Assembly (NCBI GenBank): GCA_009731375.1
Contig: BJOX01000207.1
Location: forward strand, 182,741-211,470
Direction of reading: 5' to 3'
DNA length: 28,730 bases
Source: Paulinella micropora
Lineage: Eukaryota; Cercozoa; Imbricatea; Euglyphida
Positions 1 through 27,412 of this stretch are shown here, in pieces. The translations under genes were made by a program, and so were the position numbers. The notes under the pieces are model-generated. The model did not search any database, had not been told where the DNA came from, and worked only from the letters and a program-made list of their open reading frames with translations. Numbering within the stretch: position 1 is the first letter of the stretch; every line of letters begins with the position of its first letter.

Positions 1-1211
1 GCCAATTCATCAGCCGAAGACGCGCTCGAACTTCGTGGGCAATCCAGAGGGGGTAGTAGGCAGCCGTTCCCGCTACAGTGATTTCCGCCGCCCGCTTCGC
101 TTGCGGTTTATCGGAGAGGGTGTCCGTGAGCAGAACTCCCAGGTGTTTGTAGTGGTCGGTGACGTTGAGAACCTTGCCCCGGAACCTCACGCATGGGGGC
201 GACTTTTTTGACTTGGCGTGCCCGTATATCGGCATGACTTCCGTCTTGCCCGGTTTCAGGTTGATTTCAAGCCGATAGTCCTCCACGAATGTCGCCACGA
301 CATTTACAATCTGTTGAAGCTCCGTGACACTATGCGCAATTACCGCAACGTCGTCGGCGTAAAGCAGGGTCCGTATGTCTTCGATGCGGTTGAGGTCCTC
401 GATCTCCAACTCTTTCGCGATTCGGACCGTTAGCTCATCCATGAAGACGTTGAACAGCGACGGTGACAACGGCGACCCTTGCTGAACTCCCATCTCTTCC
501 AGCACTTCACCAGTGAGTTCGCCATCGACTAGCACTCGCGATGACGTTCTTCGGTAAAAACGCCGCAGAATGCGATAGAACTTGCCCTGTACCCCCATCT
601 GGGTTAGCCTCTGAAACAACCCGGCCCGCCAAACCGTAGGGAATGCCTTTCTCAGATCCACGAACAAAACGAAAGAACGGAGGCCAGCTTGTTGTCTAAG
701 GCGCAGACGCTCCTTAAGGACAAAAATCTGGTCCCCCGTACTACGTTTTGGCCGGAACCCACCCTGCTCTGGGCGAAGCCTGCCCGGCTGATCGATGAAA
801 GCCGTAAGCCTCGCCGCCATAAGGGACAGATACATCTTACCCAGACAGCTCAGAATCGCGATGTCTCTCCAATTTTCCGGATCGGTTGGGTCGCCTCCTT
901 TTGGGATGTTGACGATAATCGCTTTGCCCCAGTCGCTGGGGGTGTATTCGCACGATTTCAACCAGTTGAAGAAGCGCACCAGAAAGCTCACAATCCGCGT
1001 GCCTCCGTACTTGAGCATCTCGTTCTTGATCTTATCCGGTGAGCACGCTTTGTGATTCTGGAGATTTTCTTGGCAAAGCCACTTCCTTCTCGGTGTAATT
1101 ATAGTCCAGCGGGCCCGTCTCAGTCCGGATCTCCTCGGCTTGCGCCATGGCCTCGAATAGGTCGCGCAGGTTGTCGTTATACTGGAAGGTTTCGCGGGCC
1201 TTCCGCTCGGC
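1..1211 (-). pseudogene. Non-LTR retrotransposon reverse transcriptase, partial and frameshifted
   Basis: Reading the minus strand gives a long reverse transcriptase domain that continues beyond base 1. In order it shows NHKACSPDKIKNEMLKYGG (about 1010-1063), FVDLRKAF (about 641-664), QQGSPLSPSLFN (about 450-486) and the catalytic YADD box in LLYADDVAVIA (YADD at 350-361). These are standard landmarks of LINE-type reverse transcriptases, which copy element RNA at a nicked target. The expected stretch before NHKAC, with LDYNYTEKEV (about 1080-1110), lies in another frame, so a frameshift falls near 1070-1082. That upstream frame is closed by TGA at 1212-1214. No endonuclease domain is visible and (TAA)n follows at 1269, so this is a 5'-truncated, decayed copy or one with a sequence error. 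The family call is firm. The clade is not assigned. Confidence 0.9.
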
Positions 1212-1268
1212 TCAATCCGCGCTGCTTCCTCATCGGAACCGACTTCCTCTACACATGCATCCTCCACA

Positions 1269-1270
1269 TG

Positions 1271-1337
<67 letters not shown>
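1269..1337. repeat. (TAA)n microsatellite
   Basis: An uninterrupted run of about 23 ATA/ATT units lies beyond the broken 5' side of the reverse transcriptase remnant. It encodes poly-Ile or poly-Asn in shadow frames only. Confidence 0.95.
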
Positions 1338-1339
<2 letters not shown>

Positions 1340-1394
1340 TAAACCGAATAATATATTCCCTTAATCTCTTGTGATGTGTTGTGTGCGTTCTTCC

Positions 1395-1456
1395 AGGAGC
1401 TGGAGGAGCTGGCGCAGGCGAAGGCGGCATGGGAGCGCGCTCAGAGTCCAGATTGA
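1395..1456 (+). other. GC-rich exon-like island (unknown)
   Basis: A short unique island after a possible acceptor (tgcgttcttccag). In one frame it reads [19 protein letters not shown] and then a stop, which looks like an amphipathic helix. No GT donor is seen at its end, where (GATA)n begins. It could be an exon, or an exon echo, of a gene to the left. It does not match the sulfatase. Confidence 0.25.
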
Positions 1457-1486
1457 TAGATAGATCGATAGATCGATAGATAGATC

Positions 1487-1548
<62 letters not shown>

Positions 1549-1585
1549 GAGGTAGAGAGGTAGTCAGGGCGTGGCAGCCGTGTTG

Positions 1586-1632
<47 letters not shown>

Positions 1633-1706
1633 GAGGTAGAGAGGCCCGGTAGGTAGGTAGGTAGGTAGGTATCCATTCCACCCCGCCACCAGAAAGATAG
1701 ATAGAC

Positions 1707-1764
<58 letters not shown>

Positions 1765-1775
1765 GAGGCGGCAGA
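1455..1775. repeat. (GATA)n blocks with short islands
   Basis: Three (GATA)n/(GATC) runs separated by short unique bits near 1560-1585, 1645-1700 and 1765-1800. The long minus-strand YLSI ORFs here are translated repeat. Confidence 0.95.
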
Positions 1776-1799
1776 AGGCCAGGACCAGAGCGGTTTAGG

Positions 1800-1935
1800 C
1801 TTGCCTGCTTGCTTGCTAGCTTGTTTGCTTGTTTGCTTGCTTGCTTGCGTCTTGTCTGCCTGCCTGCTTGCTTGGTTGCTTGCTCGCTTGCTGGCTTGCT
1901 GCCTTGCCTGCCTGCTTGATTGCTGCTTGATTGCC
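1800..1935. repeat. Degenerate (TTGC)n/(CTTG)n tract
   Basis: Imperfect tetranucleotide repeat of ttgc/cttg units. On the minus strand it reads as Lys/Gln/Ala/Ser-rich sequence, which has no meaning as a protein. Confidence 0.85.
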
Positions 1936-2027
1936 GGGCAAAGACGACCAAGTCCTTTCTAGCGCTCTCCGGATCTCCTCTGTTCCGAACCATGCTGGTT
2001 GAGAATGGCTCTTGCGGCTTTCAGCAA

Positions 2028-2244
2028 ATGAGAAGTTCGTCTTGCTTAAGTACAACGAACAATGACTTCAACCGCTTCGATCTTAGTCAATATTTGCATT
2101 TACAACCTGTTTTATGGCTCTTAGAAAGCTCTTGATGAGAGCTTTCAAAATGAGCCACTACACACGCCGCGAAGATCAGAACCGGCTGAGAACGAAGCGT
2201 TTGAAATCATTGCTCATTGTGGTTAAGGACAAGGAACTTCTCAT
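2028..2244 (+). mobile_element. Foldback MITE family A, copy 1
   Basis: An imperfect palindrome of about 216 bases that starts ATGAGAAGTTC and ends GGAACTTCTCAT. Internal arms include CAATGACTTCAA paired with TTGAAATCATTG, and AGAAAGCTCTTGATGAGAGC at the centre. The whole element can fold into one hairpin and has no coding capacity. Six copies occur in the window, at 2028, 8417, 11062, 11828, 16691 and 22621. Confidence 0.9.
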
Positions 2245-2302
2245 CCTCGCCCGCTTGCGGACACGTGATGCAGTCGTCCATCTGTTCTACCAATTCCAGC
2301 GC

Positions 2303-2447
2303 CAATTTTTATCGGTCACCTCCACAAAATGTGGTCAGGTTACCGATAAAACTACATATGCGGCGCGCCAAATTTGACGTGTTTTGCGGGCTCGCCGGCC
2401 CGGCTCTCCCGCAAAACACGTCAAATTTGTGGCTAGCCGCATAATAT
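2303..2447 (+). mobile_element. Palindromic element family B, copy 1
   Basis: Contains the inverted pair AAATTTGACGTGTTTTGCGG and CCGCAAAACACGTCAAATTT around a GC-rich loop, with a flank carrying CCTCCACAAAATGTGGTCAGG. A second copy lies in the opposite orientation at 15312-15462. It is non-coding, probably a non-autonomous DNA element. Confidence 0.85.
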
Positions 2448-2472
2448 ACTAGTCTACCGCCTGCTTGGGCAG

Positions 2473-2540
2473 GTGGCGAGGGCCAGAGCGGCGACGGCCC
2501 GGCGGAGCCGGCGCGACCGGACCAGAGCTTTGCGGCTGAT
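2473..2540 (+). other. GC-rich exon-like island with AG and GT borders
   Basis: Follows a possible acceptor (cctgcttgggcag) and ends at a donor-like GAT/gtatgt, after which (GTAT)n expands. Two frames are open, one Ala/Arg-rich and one reading GEGQSGDGPAEPARPDQS. I do not recognise a protein. This may be an exon of an upstream gene. Confidence 0.3.
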
Positions 2541-2614
2541 GTATGTCATGTATGTAATGTATGTATGTACGTAGGTATGTATGTAATATATGTAATGTAT
2601 GTATGTCCACGCAG

Positions 2615-2635
2615 AGCGCGGCGGCGCAACACGAT
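2615..2635 (+). other. Possible 21-base micro-exon or echo
   Basis: The island after ccacgcag reads AGC GCG GCG GCG CAA CAC GAT and ends at gtatgt. It shares the GAT/gtatgt edge with the island ending at 2540, so it may be a downstream partial copy of that island. No function is recognised. Confidence 0.2.
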
Positions 2636-2728
2636 GTATGTATGTATGTATGTATATATGTATGTATGTATGTATTTCTGTCTGTCTGTCTGCAGGTGTT
2701 GTTGTTGCAAGTGTACGTGTGTTGCTTG

Positions 2729-2760
<32 letters not shown>

Positions 2761-2887
2761 TGTATGTATGTATGTATGTATGTATGTATGTCTGTCTGTC
2801 TGTCTGTCTGTAGGTGTTGTTGTTGCATGTATATGTGCTTGCATGTGTATGTTATGTATGTATGTATGTATGTATGTATGCATGCAG

Positions 2888-2915
2888 GAGGACGCCGGCC
2901 CGGGTCCCCTCACAC
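2888..2915 (+). other. Possible 28-base micro-exon
   Basis: GC-rich island between catgcatgcag and gtacgt; one frame reads EDAGPGPLT. The acceptor and donor look canonical but there is no homology evidence. Confidence 0.2.
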
Positions 2916-2995
2916 GTACGTACGTATGTATGTATGTATGTATGTATGTATGTATGTATATCTGGCCGCGGTCCGCACAGCGCCAGCGCGAGATA

Positions 2996-2998
2996 GAG

Positions 2999-3084
<86 letters not shown>

Positions 3085-3096
3085 GTAAATAGATAT

Positions 3097-3153
<57 letters not shown>

Positions 3154-3166
3154 GGATGGATAGATA
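2996..3166. repeat. (GATA)n microsatellite
   Basis: About 40 GATA units with a few interruptions. It abuts the minus-strand copy of the 0.5-kb repeat at 3167. Confidence 0.97.
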
Positions 3167-3495
3167 GATGAGATATCGACTAATGTCAGAAAAAAGGAGC
3201 TTCTGATTTCGTCAACCAAGGAAGTCTGTGAATAAAGTATTGACCCGATGCCCAGCTAAGCCGTGATGTTTGCACGGAAGGGACTGATACAGGCGATACC
3301 AAAGCTCCCTAGTACCAGGCGGGGCCAGGGCTCGTTCCATAAGCGCCCCTTGCAGAACGAGCTCCCACCTCCATTACAGAGGACCCAGTAAGCAGATGGA
3401 GTTTCGAGACTGTTCGACAGTCTAGTATAAACCGACAGAGCACTGTGGGTTTATTCCGGGCTCAACAAGCGAGAAAGGGCACCCTGAGGGAACAG

Positions 3496-3496
<1 letters not shown>
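3167..3496 (-). mobile_element. Interspersed repeat family C, truncated copy
   Basis: Reverse complement of the last two thirds of the repeats at 5677-6178 and 6821-7324. It runs from the end containing TCTGACATTAGTCGATAT to CCTGTTCCCTCAGGGTGCCC, where it is cut off by (GATA)n. It includes the palindrome GACTGTTCGACAGTC. All three copies end in the same tetranucleotide microsatellite, a habit of retroposed elements. No ORF is supported. Confidence 0.88.
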
Positions 3497-3551
<55 letters not shown>

Positions 3552-3560
3552 AATAGATAT

Positions 3561-3604
<44 letters not shown>

Positions 3605-3622
3605 AATAAGATAGAAATAAGG

Positions 3623-3670
<48 letters not shown>

Positions 3671-3719
3671 AATAGATAGATAGATAGATAGATAGATAAA
3701 AATAGATAGATAGATAGAC

Positions 3720-3773
<54 letters not shown>

Positions 3774-3832
3774 TATACAGACAGACAGACAGATAGATAG
3801 ATAGATAGATAGATACATAGATAGATAGATAC

Positions 3833-3863
<31 letters not shown>

Positions 3864-3864
3864 C
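3497..3864. repeat. (GATA)n microsatellite
   Basis: Long, slightly interrupted (GATA)n with GAAATA and GACA variants. It is followed by a T-run at 3887-3904. Confidence 0.97.
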
Positions 3865-3943
3865 CATGCTGCTGAGAGTTGCGAGTTTTTTTTTTTTTTT
3901 TTTTGCCAAGTGTTTCACCGGGAATTGCGGGCAAAAATCGCTG

Positions 3944-4120
3944 ATAAGGGCAAGTGAAAATTTTCGGCCGAGAAATACTTCAACCAGTGATTTTTCACCG
4001 CAGAATACGTTGTTTTTGCACAAACTTTGGGTGGCCGGAATTCTTCCCTGTCTTTCACCGCAAGATACGTTATTTCTTTGCCAAAATTTGAGGTGGCCGA
4101 AATTTTTCACTCGTCCTTAT
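3944..4120 (+). mobile_element. MITE family D (GGCCGAAAT), copy 1
   Basis: Terminal inverted repeats of the form ATAAGGGCAAGTGAAAAT..GGCC and GGCC..ATTTTTCACTCGTCCTTAT flank about 120 bases. The interior again carries tggccggaattcttc and ttcaccgcaagatacgtta. Non-coding. Copies at 10568, 12065 and 19924 share the ends and interior. A TA target duplication is likely from the outermost bases. Confidence 0.85.
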
Positions 4121-4144
4121 GTCCAAGACATCGTATGCGTGTGA

Positions 4145-4155
4145 TAGATAGATAG

Positions 4156-4212
<57 letters not shown>

Positions 4213-4320
4213 GTATACATATATATACATATACATATACATATACACATACATATACACATACATACACATACATATACATATACATATACATATAAAT
4301 ATACATACACATATACATAT

Positions 4321-4392
<72 letters not shown>

Positions 4393-4394
4393 GG

Positions 4395-4453
<59 letters not shown>

Positions 4454-4480
4454 GTAGATAGGTAGGTAGGTAGGTAGGAG
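4145..4480. repeat. (ACATAT)n followed by (GATA)n
   Basis: A hexanucleotide (ACATAT)n tract at about 4156-4320 passes directly into (GATA)n with a GGTA transition near 4394. Confidence 0.95.
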
Positions 4481-4483
4481 ATA

Positions 4484-4538
4484 GATGGCTGCTTGGCTGC
4501 TTTTTGCTGCTGTTGCTAGCTTGCCATCACCAGATAGG
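4484..4538 (+). repeat. Intron-end echo, copy 1 (acceptor-like)
   Basis: A unique 55-base block, gatggctgcttgg..ccatcaccag, duplicated exactly at 4824-4878 within a tandem segment of about 340 bases that otherwise holds (GATA)n/(GTAG)n. It ends in a pyrimidine-rich stretch and CAG. A shorter relative at 4901-4925 leads into the candidate exon at 4926, so this looks like a copied acceptor region. In one frame it also reads like a signal peptide ([17 protein letters not shown]), but only for 18 codons. Confidence 0.5.
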
Positions 4539-4554
4539 TAGGTAGGTAGGTATA

Positions 4555-4564
4555 TGGATATATG

Positions 4565-4633
<69 letters not shown>

Positions 4634-4654
4634 GTAGGTAGATAGGTAGGTAGG

Positions 4655-4725
<71 letters not shown>

Positions 4726-4727
4726 GG

Positions 4728-4779
<52 letters not shown>

Positions 4780-4822
4780 CAGATAGATAGATAGGTAGAT
4801 AGGTAGGTAGGTAGGTAGGAGA
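4555..4822. repeat. (GATA)n/(GTAG)n block
   Basis: Microsatellite separating the two identical acceptor-like blocks. The transition gatagGTAGgtag is repeated in both arms. Confidence 0.95.
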
Positions 4823-4823
4823 T

Positions 4824-4878
4824 AGATGGCTGCTTGGCTGCTTTTTGCTGCTGTTGCTAGCTTGCCATCACCAGATAG
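4824..4878 (+). repeat. Intron-end echo, copy 2
   Basis: Identical to 4484-4538, again ending ccatcaccag followed by (ATAG)n/(GTAG)n. See the first copy for interpretation. Confidence 0.55.
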
Positions 4879-4925
4879 GTAGGTAGGTAGGTAGGTAGGA
4901 GATGTTGATAGCTTGCTCTCACCAG

Positions 4926-4964
4926 ATGCGAACACCACACTCGTCCGATTTGATAGAGAAATGC
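4926..4964 (+). other. Candidate upstream exon (unassigned)
   Basis: Unique sequence after tagcttgctctcaccag, a good acceptor, up to a possible donor gtgtgc. Two frames are open: [13 protein letters not shown], weakly like the TP...LI.E.G region of sulfatases, and [12 protein letters not shown]. Its position upstream of the sulfatase exons and its echoed acceptor make it exon-like. Homology is too short to be decisive. Confidence 0.25.
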
Positions 4965-4970
4965 GTGTGC

Positions 4971-5055
4971 TCTCTCTCTCTCTCTCTCTCTCTCTCTATG
5001 TATATCTATCTATCTATCTATCTCTCTCTCTCTCTCTCTCTCTGTGTTGATCTAC

Positions 5056-5136
<81 letters not shown>

Positions 5137-5140
5137 TGTG
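4971..5140. repeat. (CT)n, (TATC)n, (CT)n, (GATA)n
   Basis: Adjacent microsatellites. (TATC)n and (GATA)n lie in opposite orientation within about 60 bases of each other. Confidence 0.95.
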
Positions 5141-5152
5141 GGTGTGTGTGTG

Positions 5153-5177
5153 ATCTGCAGAAGGTTGGCGGCAAATG

Positions 5178-5180
<3 letters not shown>
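5153..5180 (+). repeat. 5' echo of the island at 5279
   Basis: tgatctgcag followed by aaggttggcggcaaatgct, then (CT)n. It matches atctgcag and aaggtcggcggcagatgct at 5271-5297 with two substitutions. It carries the acceptor and the first bases of the island only. Confidence 0.6.
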
Positions 5181-5210
<30 letters not shown>

Positions 5211-5222
5211 TCTCTCTCTCAA

Positions 5223-5265
<43 letters not shown>

Positions 5266-5278
5266 CTGATATCTGCAG

Positions 5279-5315
5279 AAGGTCGGCGGCAGATGCTTCG
5301 CTCAAGCGGTCGAAT

Positions 5316-5321
<6 letters not shown>
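5279..5321 (+). other. Candidate upstream exon, KVGGRCFAQAVEFF
   Basis: Follows tatctgcag and reads KVGGRCFAQAVEFF before (CT)n begins. No GT donor is visible. In glucosamine-6-sulfatases a GG/GN..C segment lies between the catalytic motif and the GKYLN block, so this could belong to the sulfatase. The match is only suggestive. The echo at 5153 supports exon status. Confidence 0.3.
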
Positions 5322-5352
<31 letters not shown>

Positions 5353-5425
5353 GCCCGTCTCTATTAATGTGTGTATGCCGAAATGTAAATGTATGCGTGC
5401 CTATATGCGTGTGTATGTTTAAATG

Positions 5426-5472
<47 letters not shown>

Positions 5473-5608
5473 GTCTATCTGTCTGTCTCTTCTTCTTCTT
5501 CTTCTTCTTCTGCTTCTTCTGCTGCTGCTGCTTCTTCTTCTTCTTCTTCTTCTTTTATATATATATATATACATATATAATATTCTTTATCTATCTACCT
5601 ATCTTTCA

Positions 5609-5676
<68 letters not shown>
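5322..5676. repeat. (CT)n, (TATC)n, (TCT)n, (TATC)n
   Basis: Pyrimidine-rich microsatellite series with a short (TA)n at about 5556-5580. Non-coding. Confidence 0.95.
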
Positions 5677-6178
5677 GAGGTGTCACTGACCCTCCCTTGG
5701 GCTTGATGTTTTGAAATGGGTGCCATCTGTCGACAAACAGAGAATTAGGGGATGGTGTGGGTGTGCTGGGCCCGTGGTGGGGTGCCTTTTGTGTGCCCAG
5801 CCATACGCCTATGAGTCACATGCCGAAATAGCGACGGGAAGCACAATCCTGTTCCCTCAGGGTGCCCTTTCTCGCTTGTTGAGCCCGGAATAAAACCCAC
5901 AGTGCTCTGTCGGTTTATACTAGACTGTCGAACAGTCTCGAAACTCCATCTGCTTACTGGGCCCTCTGTAATGGAGGTGGGAGCTCGTTCTGCAAGGGGC
6001 GCTTATGGAACGAGCCCTGGCCCCGCCTGGTACTAGGGAGCTTTGGTATCGCCTGTATCAGTCCCTTCCGTGCAAACATCACGGCTTAGCTGGGCATCGG
6101 GTCAATACTTTATTCACAGACTTCCTTGGTTGACGAAATCAGAAGCTCCTTTTTTCTGACATTAGTCGATATCTCATC
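5677..6178 (+). mobile_element. Interspersed repeat family C, copy 1
   Basis: About 500 bases beginning gaggtgtcactgaccctc and ending ttagtcgatatctcatc, with (TATC)n on both sides. Nearly identical to 6821-7324 and, in reverse, to 3167-3496. No conserved ORF: frames differ by small indels between copies. It is probably a short non-autonomous retroelement, because the same end always abuts (TATC)n. Confidence 0.9.
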
Positions 6179-6263
6179 TATCTATCTATGTATCTACCTA
6201 CCTACCTACCTACCTACCTACCTACCTACCTGCCTACCTACCTACCTATCCATCTATGGGCAG
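6179..6263. repeat. (CTAC)n/(TATC)n
   Basis: The tail of the repeat passes into ctac units up to a possible acceptor at 6263. Confidence 0.9.
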
Positions 6264-6310
6264 GCGGTGGCGGCGGCGGAGGAGGAGGAGGAGGAGGAGG
6301 ACGGCGCAAG
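6264..6310 (+). other. Possible exon, Glu-rich ([15 protein letters not shown])
   Basis: Bounded by tatgggcag and a donor gtacat, ending in phase 2 (AG). Seven Glu codons follow Ala/Val codons. It joins in phase to the island at 6536, giving Arg at the junction. I do not recognise the protein and it does not match sulfatases. It may be an acidic linker, or may belong to another gene. Confidence 0.3.
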
Positions 6311-6351
6311 GTACATTCGCTGCATCAGGCCCTACCTATCTATCTATCTAC

Positions 6352-6410
<59 letters not shown>

Positions 6411-6459
6411 CCTATCTATCCATCCATCCATCTATCTATCTATCTATCTATCTATCTAC

Positions 6460-6502
<43 letters not shown>

Positions 6503-6535
6503 CCTATCTATCTATCTATCTATCTATCTATTTAG
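6311..6535. repeat. (TATC)n with (CATC) variants
   Basis: Microsatellite between two exon-like islands, ending in the acceptor-like tatttag. Confidence 0.93.
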
Positions 6536-6569
6536 GGGCGCCGAGCTCACAAGAAAGGCGAATCCACAG
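6536..6569 (+). other. Possible exon, [12 protein letters not shown]
   Basis: Follows tatttag; the first G completes the codon left open at 6310. It ends CAG before gcactc, so any donor here would be the rare GC type. No homology is recognised. Confidence 0.25.
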
Positions 6570-6575
6570 GCACTC

Positions 6576-6643
<68 letters not shown>

Positions 6644-6652
6644 CCTACCTGC

Positions 6653-6695
<43 letters not shown>

Positions 6696-6738
6696 CCTAC
6701 CTGCCTATCTATCTATCTATCTATCTATCTTATCTATC

Positions 6739-6777
<39 letters not shown>

Positions 6778-6790
6778 GTTGATCTTATCA
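6570..6790. repeat. (TATC)n
   Basis: Continuous (TATC)n with two ctacctacctgcc interruptions that are duplicates of each other (near 6640 and 6693). Confidence 0.95.
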
Positions 6791-6820
6791 CTTACTCTAC
6801 GGAATGAACCAAGGCCACTT

Positions 6821-7324
6821 GAGGTGTCACTGACCCTCTCTTGGGCTTGATTTGTTTTGAAATGGGTGCCATCTGTCGACAGACAGAGAATCAGGGGATG
6901 GTGTGGGTGTGCTGGGCCCGTGGTGGGTTGCCTTATGTGTGCCTAGCCATACGCCTACAAGTCACATGCCGAAATAGCGACGGGAAGCACAATCCTGTTC
7001 CCTCAGGGTGCCCTTTCTCGCTTGTTGAGCCCGGAATAAAACCCACAGTGCTCTGTCGGTTTATACTAGACTGTCGAACAGTCTCGAAACTCCATCTGCT
7101 TACTGGGCCCTCTGTAATGGAGGTGGGAGCTCGTTCTGCAAGGGGCGCTTTATGGAACGAGCCCTGGCCCCGCCTGGTACTAGGGAGCTTTGGTATTGCC
7201 TGTATCAGTCCCTTCCGTGCAAACATCACGGCTTAGCTGGGCATCGGGTTAATACTTTACCCACAGACTTCCTGGTTGACGAAATCAGAAGCTCCTTTTT
7301 TCTGACATTAGTCGATATTTCATC
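6821..7324 (+). mobile_element. Interspersed repeat family C, copy 2
   Basis: Near-identical to 5677-6178, with the same ends and the same (TATC)n continuation. Small differences (for example gcgctttatgg against gcgcttatgg) shift every reading frame, which argues against coding function. Confidence 0.9.
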
Positions 7325-7428
7325 TATCTATCTATCTGTCTGTCTATCTATCTATCTATCTATCCATCTATCTATCTTATCTATCTATCTTATCTATCTA
7401 TCTTATCTATCTATCTTATCTATCTATC

Positions 7429-7470
<42 letters not shown>

Positions 7471-7475
7471 CTATC

Positions 7476-7518
<43 letters not shown>

Positions 7519-7599
7519 ATCTATCTATCTTATCTATCTATCTTATCTATCTATCTATCTCTTTTTTTTCTATCTATCTATCTATCTATCCATCTATTC

Positions 7600-7647
<48 letters not shown>

Positions 7648-7667
7648 CCCTACCTATCTATCTATCT
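7325..7667. repeat. (TATC)n with (TTATC) interruptions
   Basis: Long (TATC)n carrying regularly spaced TTATC variants. Confidence 0.95.
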
Positions 7668-8016
7668 GTGTAACACAACTACTTTCTTCAACCGCAAACA
7701 CCACATGCCTATCTGTATATATATATATATAGATAGATAGATATATATATAGATATGTATATATGTGTGTGTGTGTGTTTGATTGTTTGTGTGTGTTTAT
7801 TTTTGTATGTATGCACGTGCGCGTGAGTGAGTGAGTGTGTGTGTGTGCGTGTGTGTGTTCTCTTTGCTGTGTCTTGTGTAGTGCAACAAGTGTGTATGTG
7901 TGTATGTGTGTGTGTTTATGTGTTTATTTTGTATGTTATGTATACATCTTGTTTATTGTGTGTGGTATGTGCTGTGTGCTGTGCAGGGCAACAAGTCTTC
8001 AACCCAAAACACCACG

Positions 8017-8056
<40 letters not shown>

Positions 8057-8158
8057 TCTCTCTCTGTCTCTGTGTGTTTCGTATGTATGTATATATGTTT
8101 GTTGTGTGTGTACTGTGTAGCGCAACACGTCTTCAACCCCGAAACACCACGTGCATCT
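7668..8158 (+). repeat. 5' echoes of sulfatase exon 1 in a (TG)n intron
   Basis: Four partial copies of the acceptor and 5' part of exon 1 (8224): at 7668-7710 (cttcaaccgcaaacaccac), 7872-7891 (gtgtagtgcaacaag), 7981-8022 (aacaagtcttcaaccc) and 8110-8158 (acgtcttcaaccccgaaac). All precede the complete exon, and each is followed by (TG)n, (CT)n or similar tracts. None contains the GGCTGGGATCACTG end of the exon. Confidence 0.8.
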
Positions 8159-8223
8159 GTGTGTGTGTGTATGTGTGTGTGTCTGTTTCGTGTGTATGTA
8201 TGTATGTTGTTTGTTGTGTGTAG

Positions 8224-26465
<18,242 letters not shown>

Positions 26466-26533
26466 GTGACAGCACACACACACACACACTATCTGACATA
26501 GCATGCCTCACAGATCTACTTGGGACGTGAGGC

Positions 26534-26850
26534 ATGTGCTACATTACATTACAATACATTACAATACATTACATTGCATTACATTACATTAGATTACATT
26601 ACATTACATTGCATTACATTACATTGCATTACATTACATTACAATACATTACATTGCATTACATTACAACACATTATATTGCATTACATTACAATACATT
26701 ACATTGCATTACATTACATTACATTACAATACATTACATTACAATACATTACAATACATTATATTGCATTACATTACAATACATTACATTACATTACAAT
26801 ACATTACAATACATTACATTACATTACAATACATAACATTACGTTACATT
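26534..26850. repeat. (ATTAC)n pentanucleotide with higher-order pattern
   Basis: attac units mixed with aatac and attgc. Longer periods repeat (for example attacattgcattacatta). The Thr/His/Ile ORFs are translated repeat. Confidence 0.95.
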
Positions 26851-26974
26851 CACGCACACCGACTCCGACCAGAACACGTACTAGGACAAGAGCACCTCTC
26901 TAACATACATGCGCGCACAGAGTACACCTAGCATGCATAACGGGTACACAAACACATCTGCTCCTGCGCCGATA

Positions 26975-27062
26975 AGTAAGTAAGTAAGCAAGCAAGTAAG
27001 CAAGTAAGACCTGTTCGGAGAAGGTGCAGATGGCAGTGCTGCTCTTGACGACGGGAAGAGGA

Positions 27063-27093
<31 letters not shown>

Positions 27094-27162
27094 CAAGTAG
27101 GCGAGGACACCTGTTCGGAGAAGGTGCAGATGGCAGTGCTGCTGTTGACGACGGGGAAAGGA

Positions 27163-27200
<38 letters not shown>
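26975..27200 (+). repeat. Duplicated 60-base block with GTAAGT and (GTAA)n
   Basis: ctgttcggagaaggtgcaga then tggcagtgctgct.ttgacg occurs at 27010 and 27113, each ending gatt followed by gtaagtaagtaag. The block ends at a perfect donor consensus. Frames GHLFGEGADGSAAVDDGERI and, on the minus strand, FPVVNSSTAICTFSEQ are open. It could be an exon 3' end, but no homology is recognised. Confidence 0.8.
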
Positions 27201-27221
27201 CTCCGACGACTATAGATAGGA

Positions 27222-27412
27222 ATACTGAACAAATTTCGGCCAGAACAATTATCCCGTAAGAACGGTACATTTGTTATTCAAAGTTGTGAAGAATTTCGGC
27301 CAGCCGGTAATTACGGTACATTTTGTTGTCCACAAATAAAAGTTTAGCTCAAATTCCCCGTATTTACAGTTGGCCAAAAGGTGAGGTGGCCGAAATTTTC
27401 ACCCGACCTGAT
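27222..27412 (-). mobile_element. MITE family I, copy 2
   Basis: Reverse orientation of 25519-25701: aaatttcggccagaacaatt at the left and ggccgaaattttcacccgac at the right, with the same internal atttcggccagccggtaatt. Confidence 0.82.

Larger units (their letters stand above)
2541..2960. repeat. (GTAT)n microsatellite with islands
   Basis: Long (GTAT)n and (GTCT)n runs broken by short islands at 2606-2638, 2690-2735, 2810-2850 and 2884-2925. The island at 2690-2720 (tctgcaggtgttgttgttgc) recurs at 2806-2826, so the block grew by tandem duplication. Confidence 0.95.

Noticed and set aside
1-1211. Retroviral or viral polymerase
   Set aside because: Domain order and spacing (KACSPDKI..FVDLRKAF..QGSPLSP..YADD) are those of non-LTR retrotransposons. 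No gag, protease, LTR or viral genes are present.
4486-4540. Signal peptide-like [17 protein letters not shown] as exon 1 of the sulfatase
   Set aside because: Only 18 codons before a stop, and the same block fits better as a copied acceptor region because a related copy leads into a candidate exon. Not excluded, but weaker.
6841-7236. 131-codon ORF in family C repeat
   Set aside because: Indels between the three copies shift the frame, so there is no sign of selection for protein.
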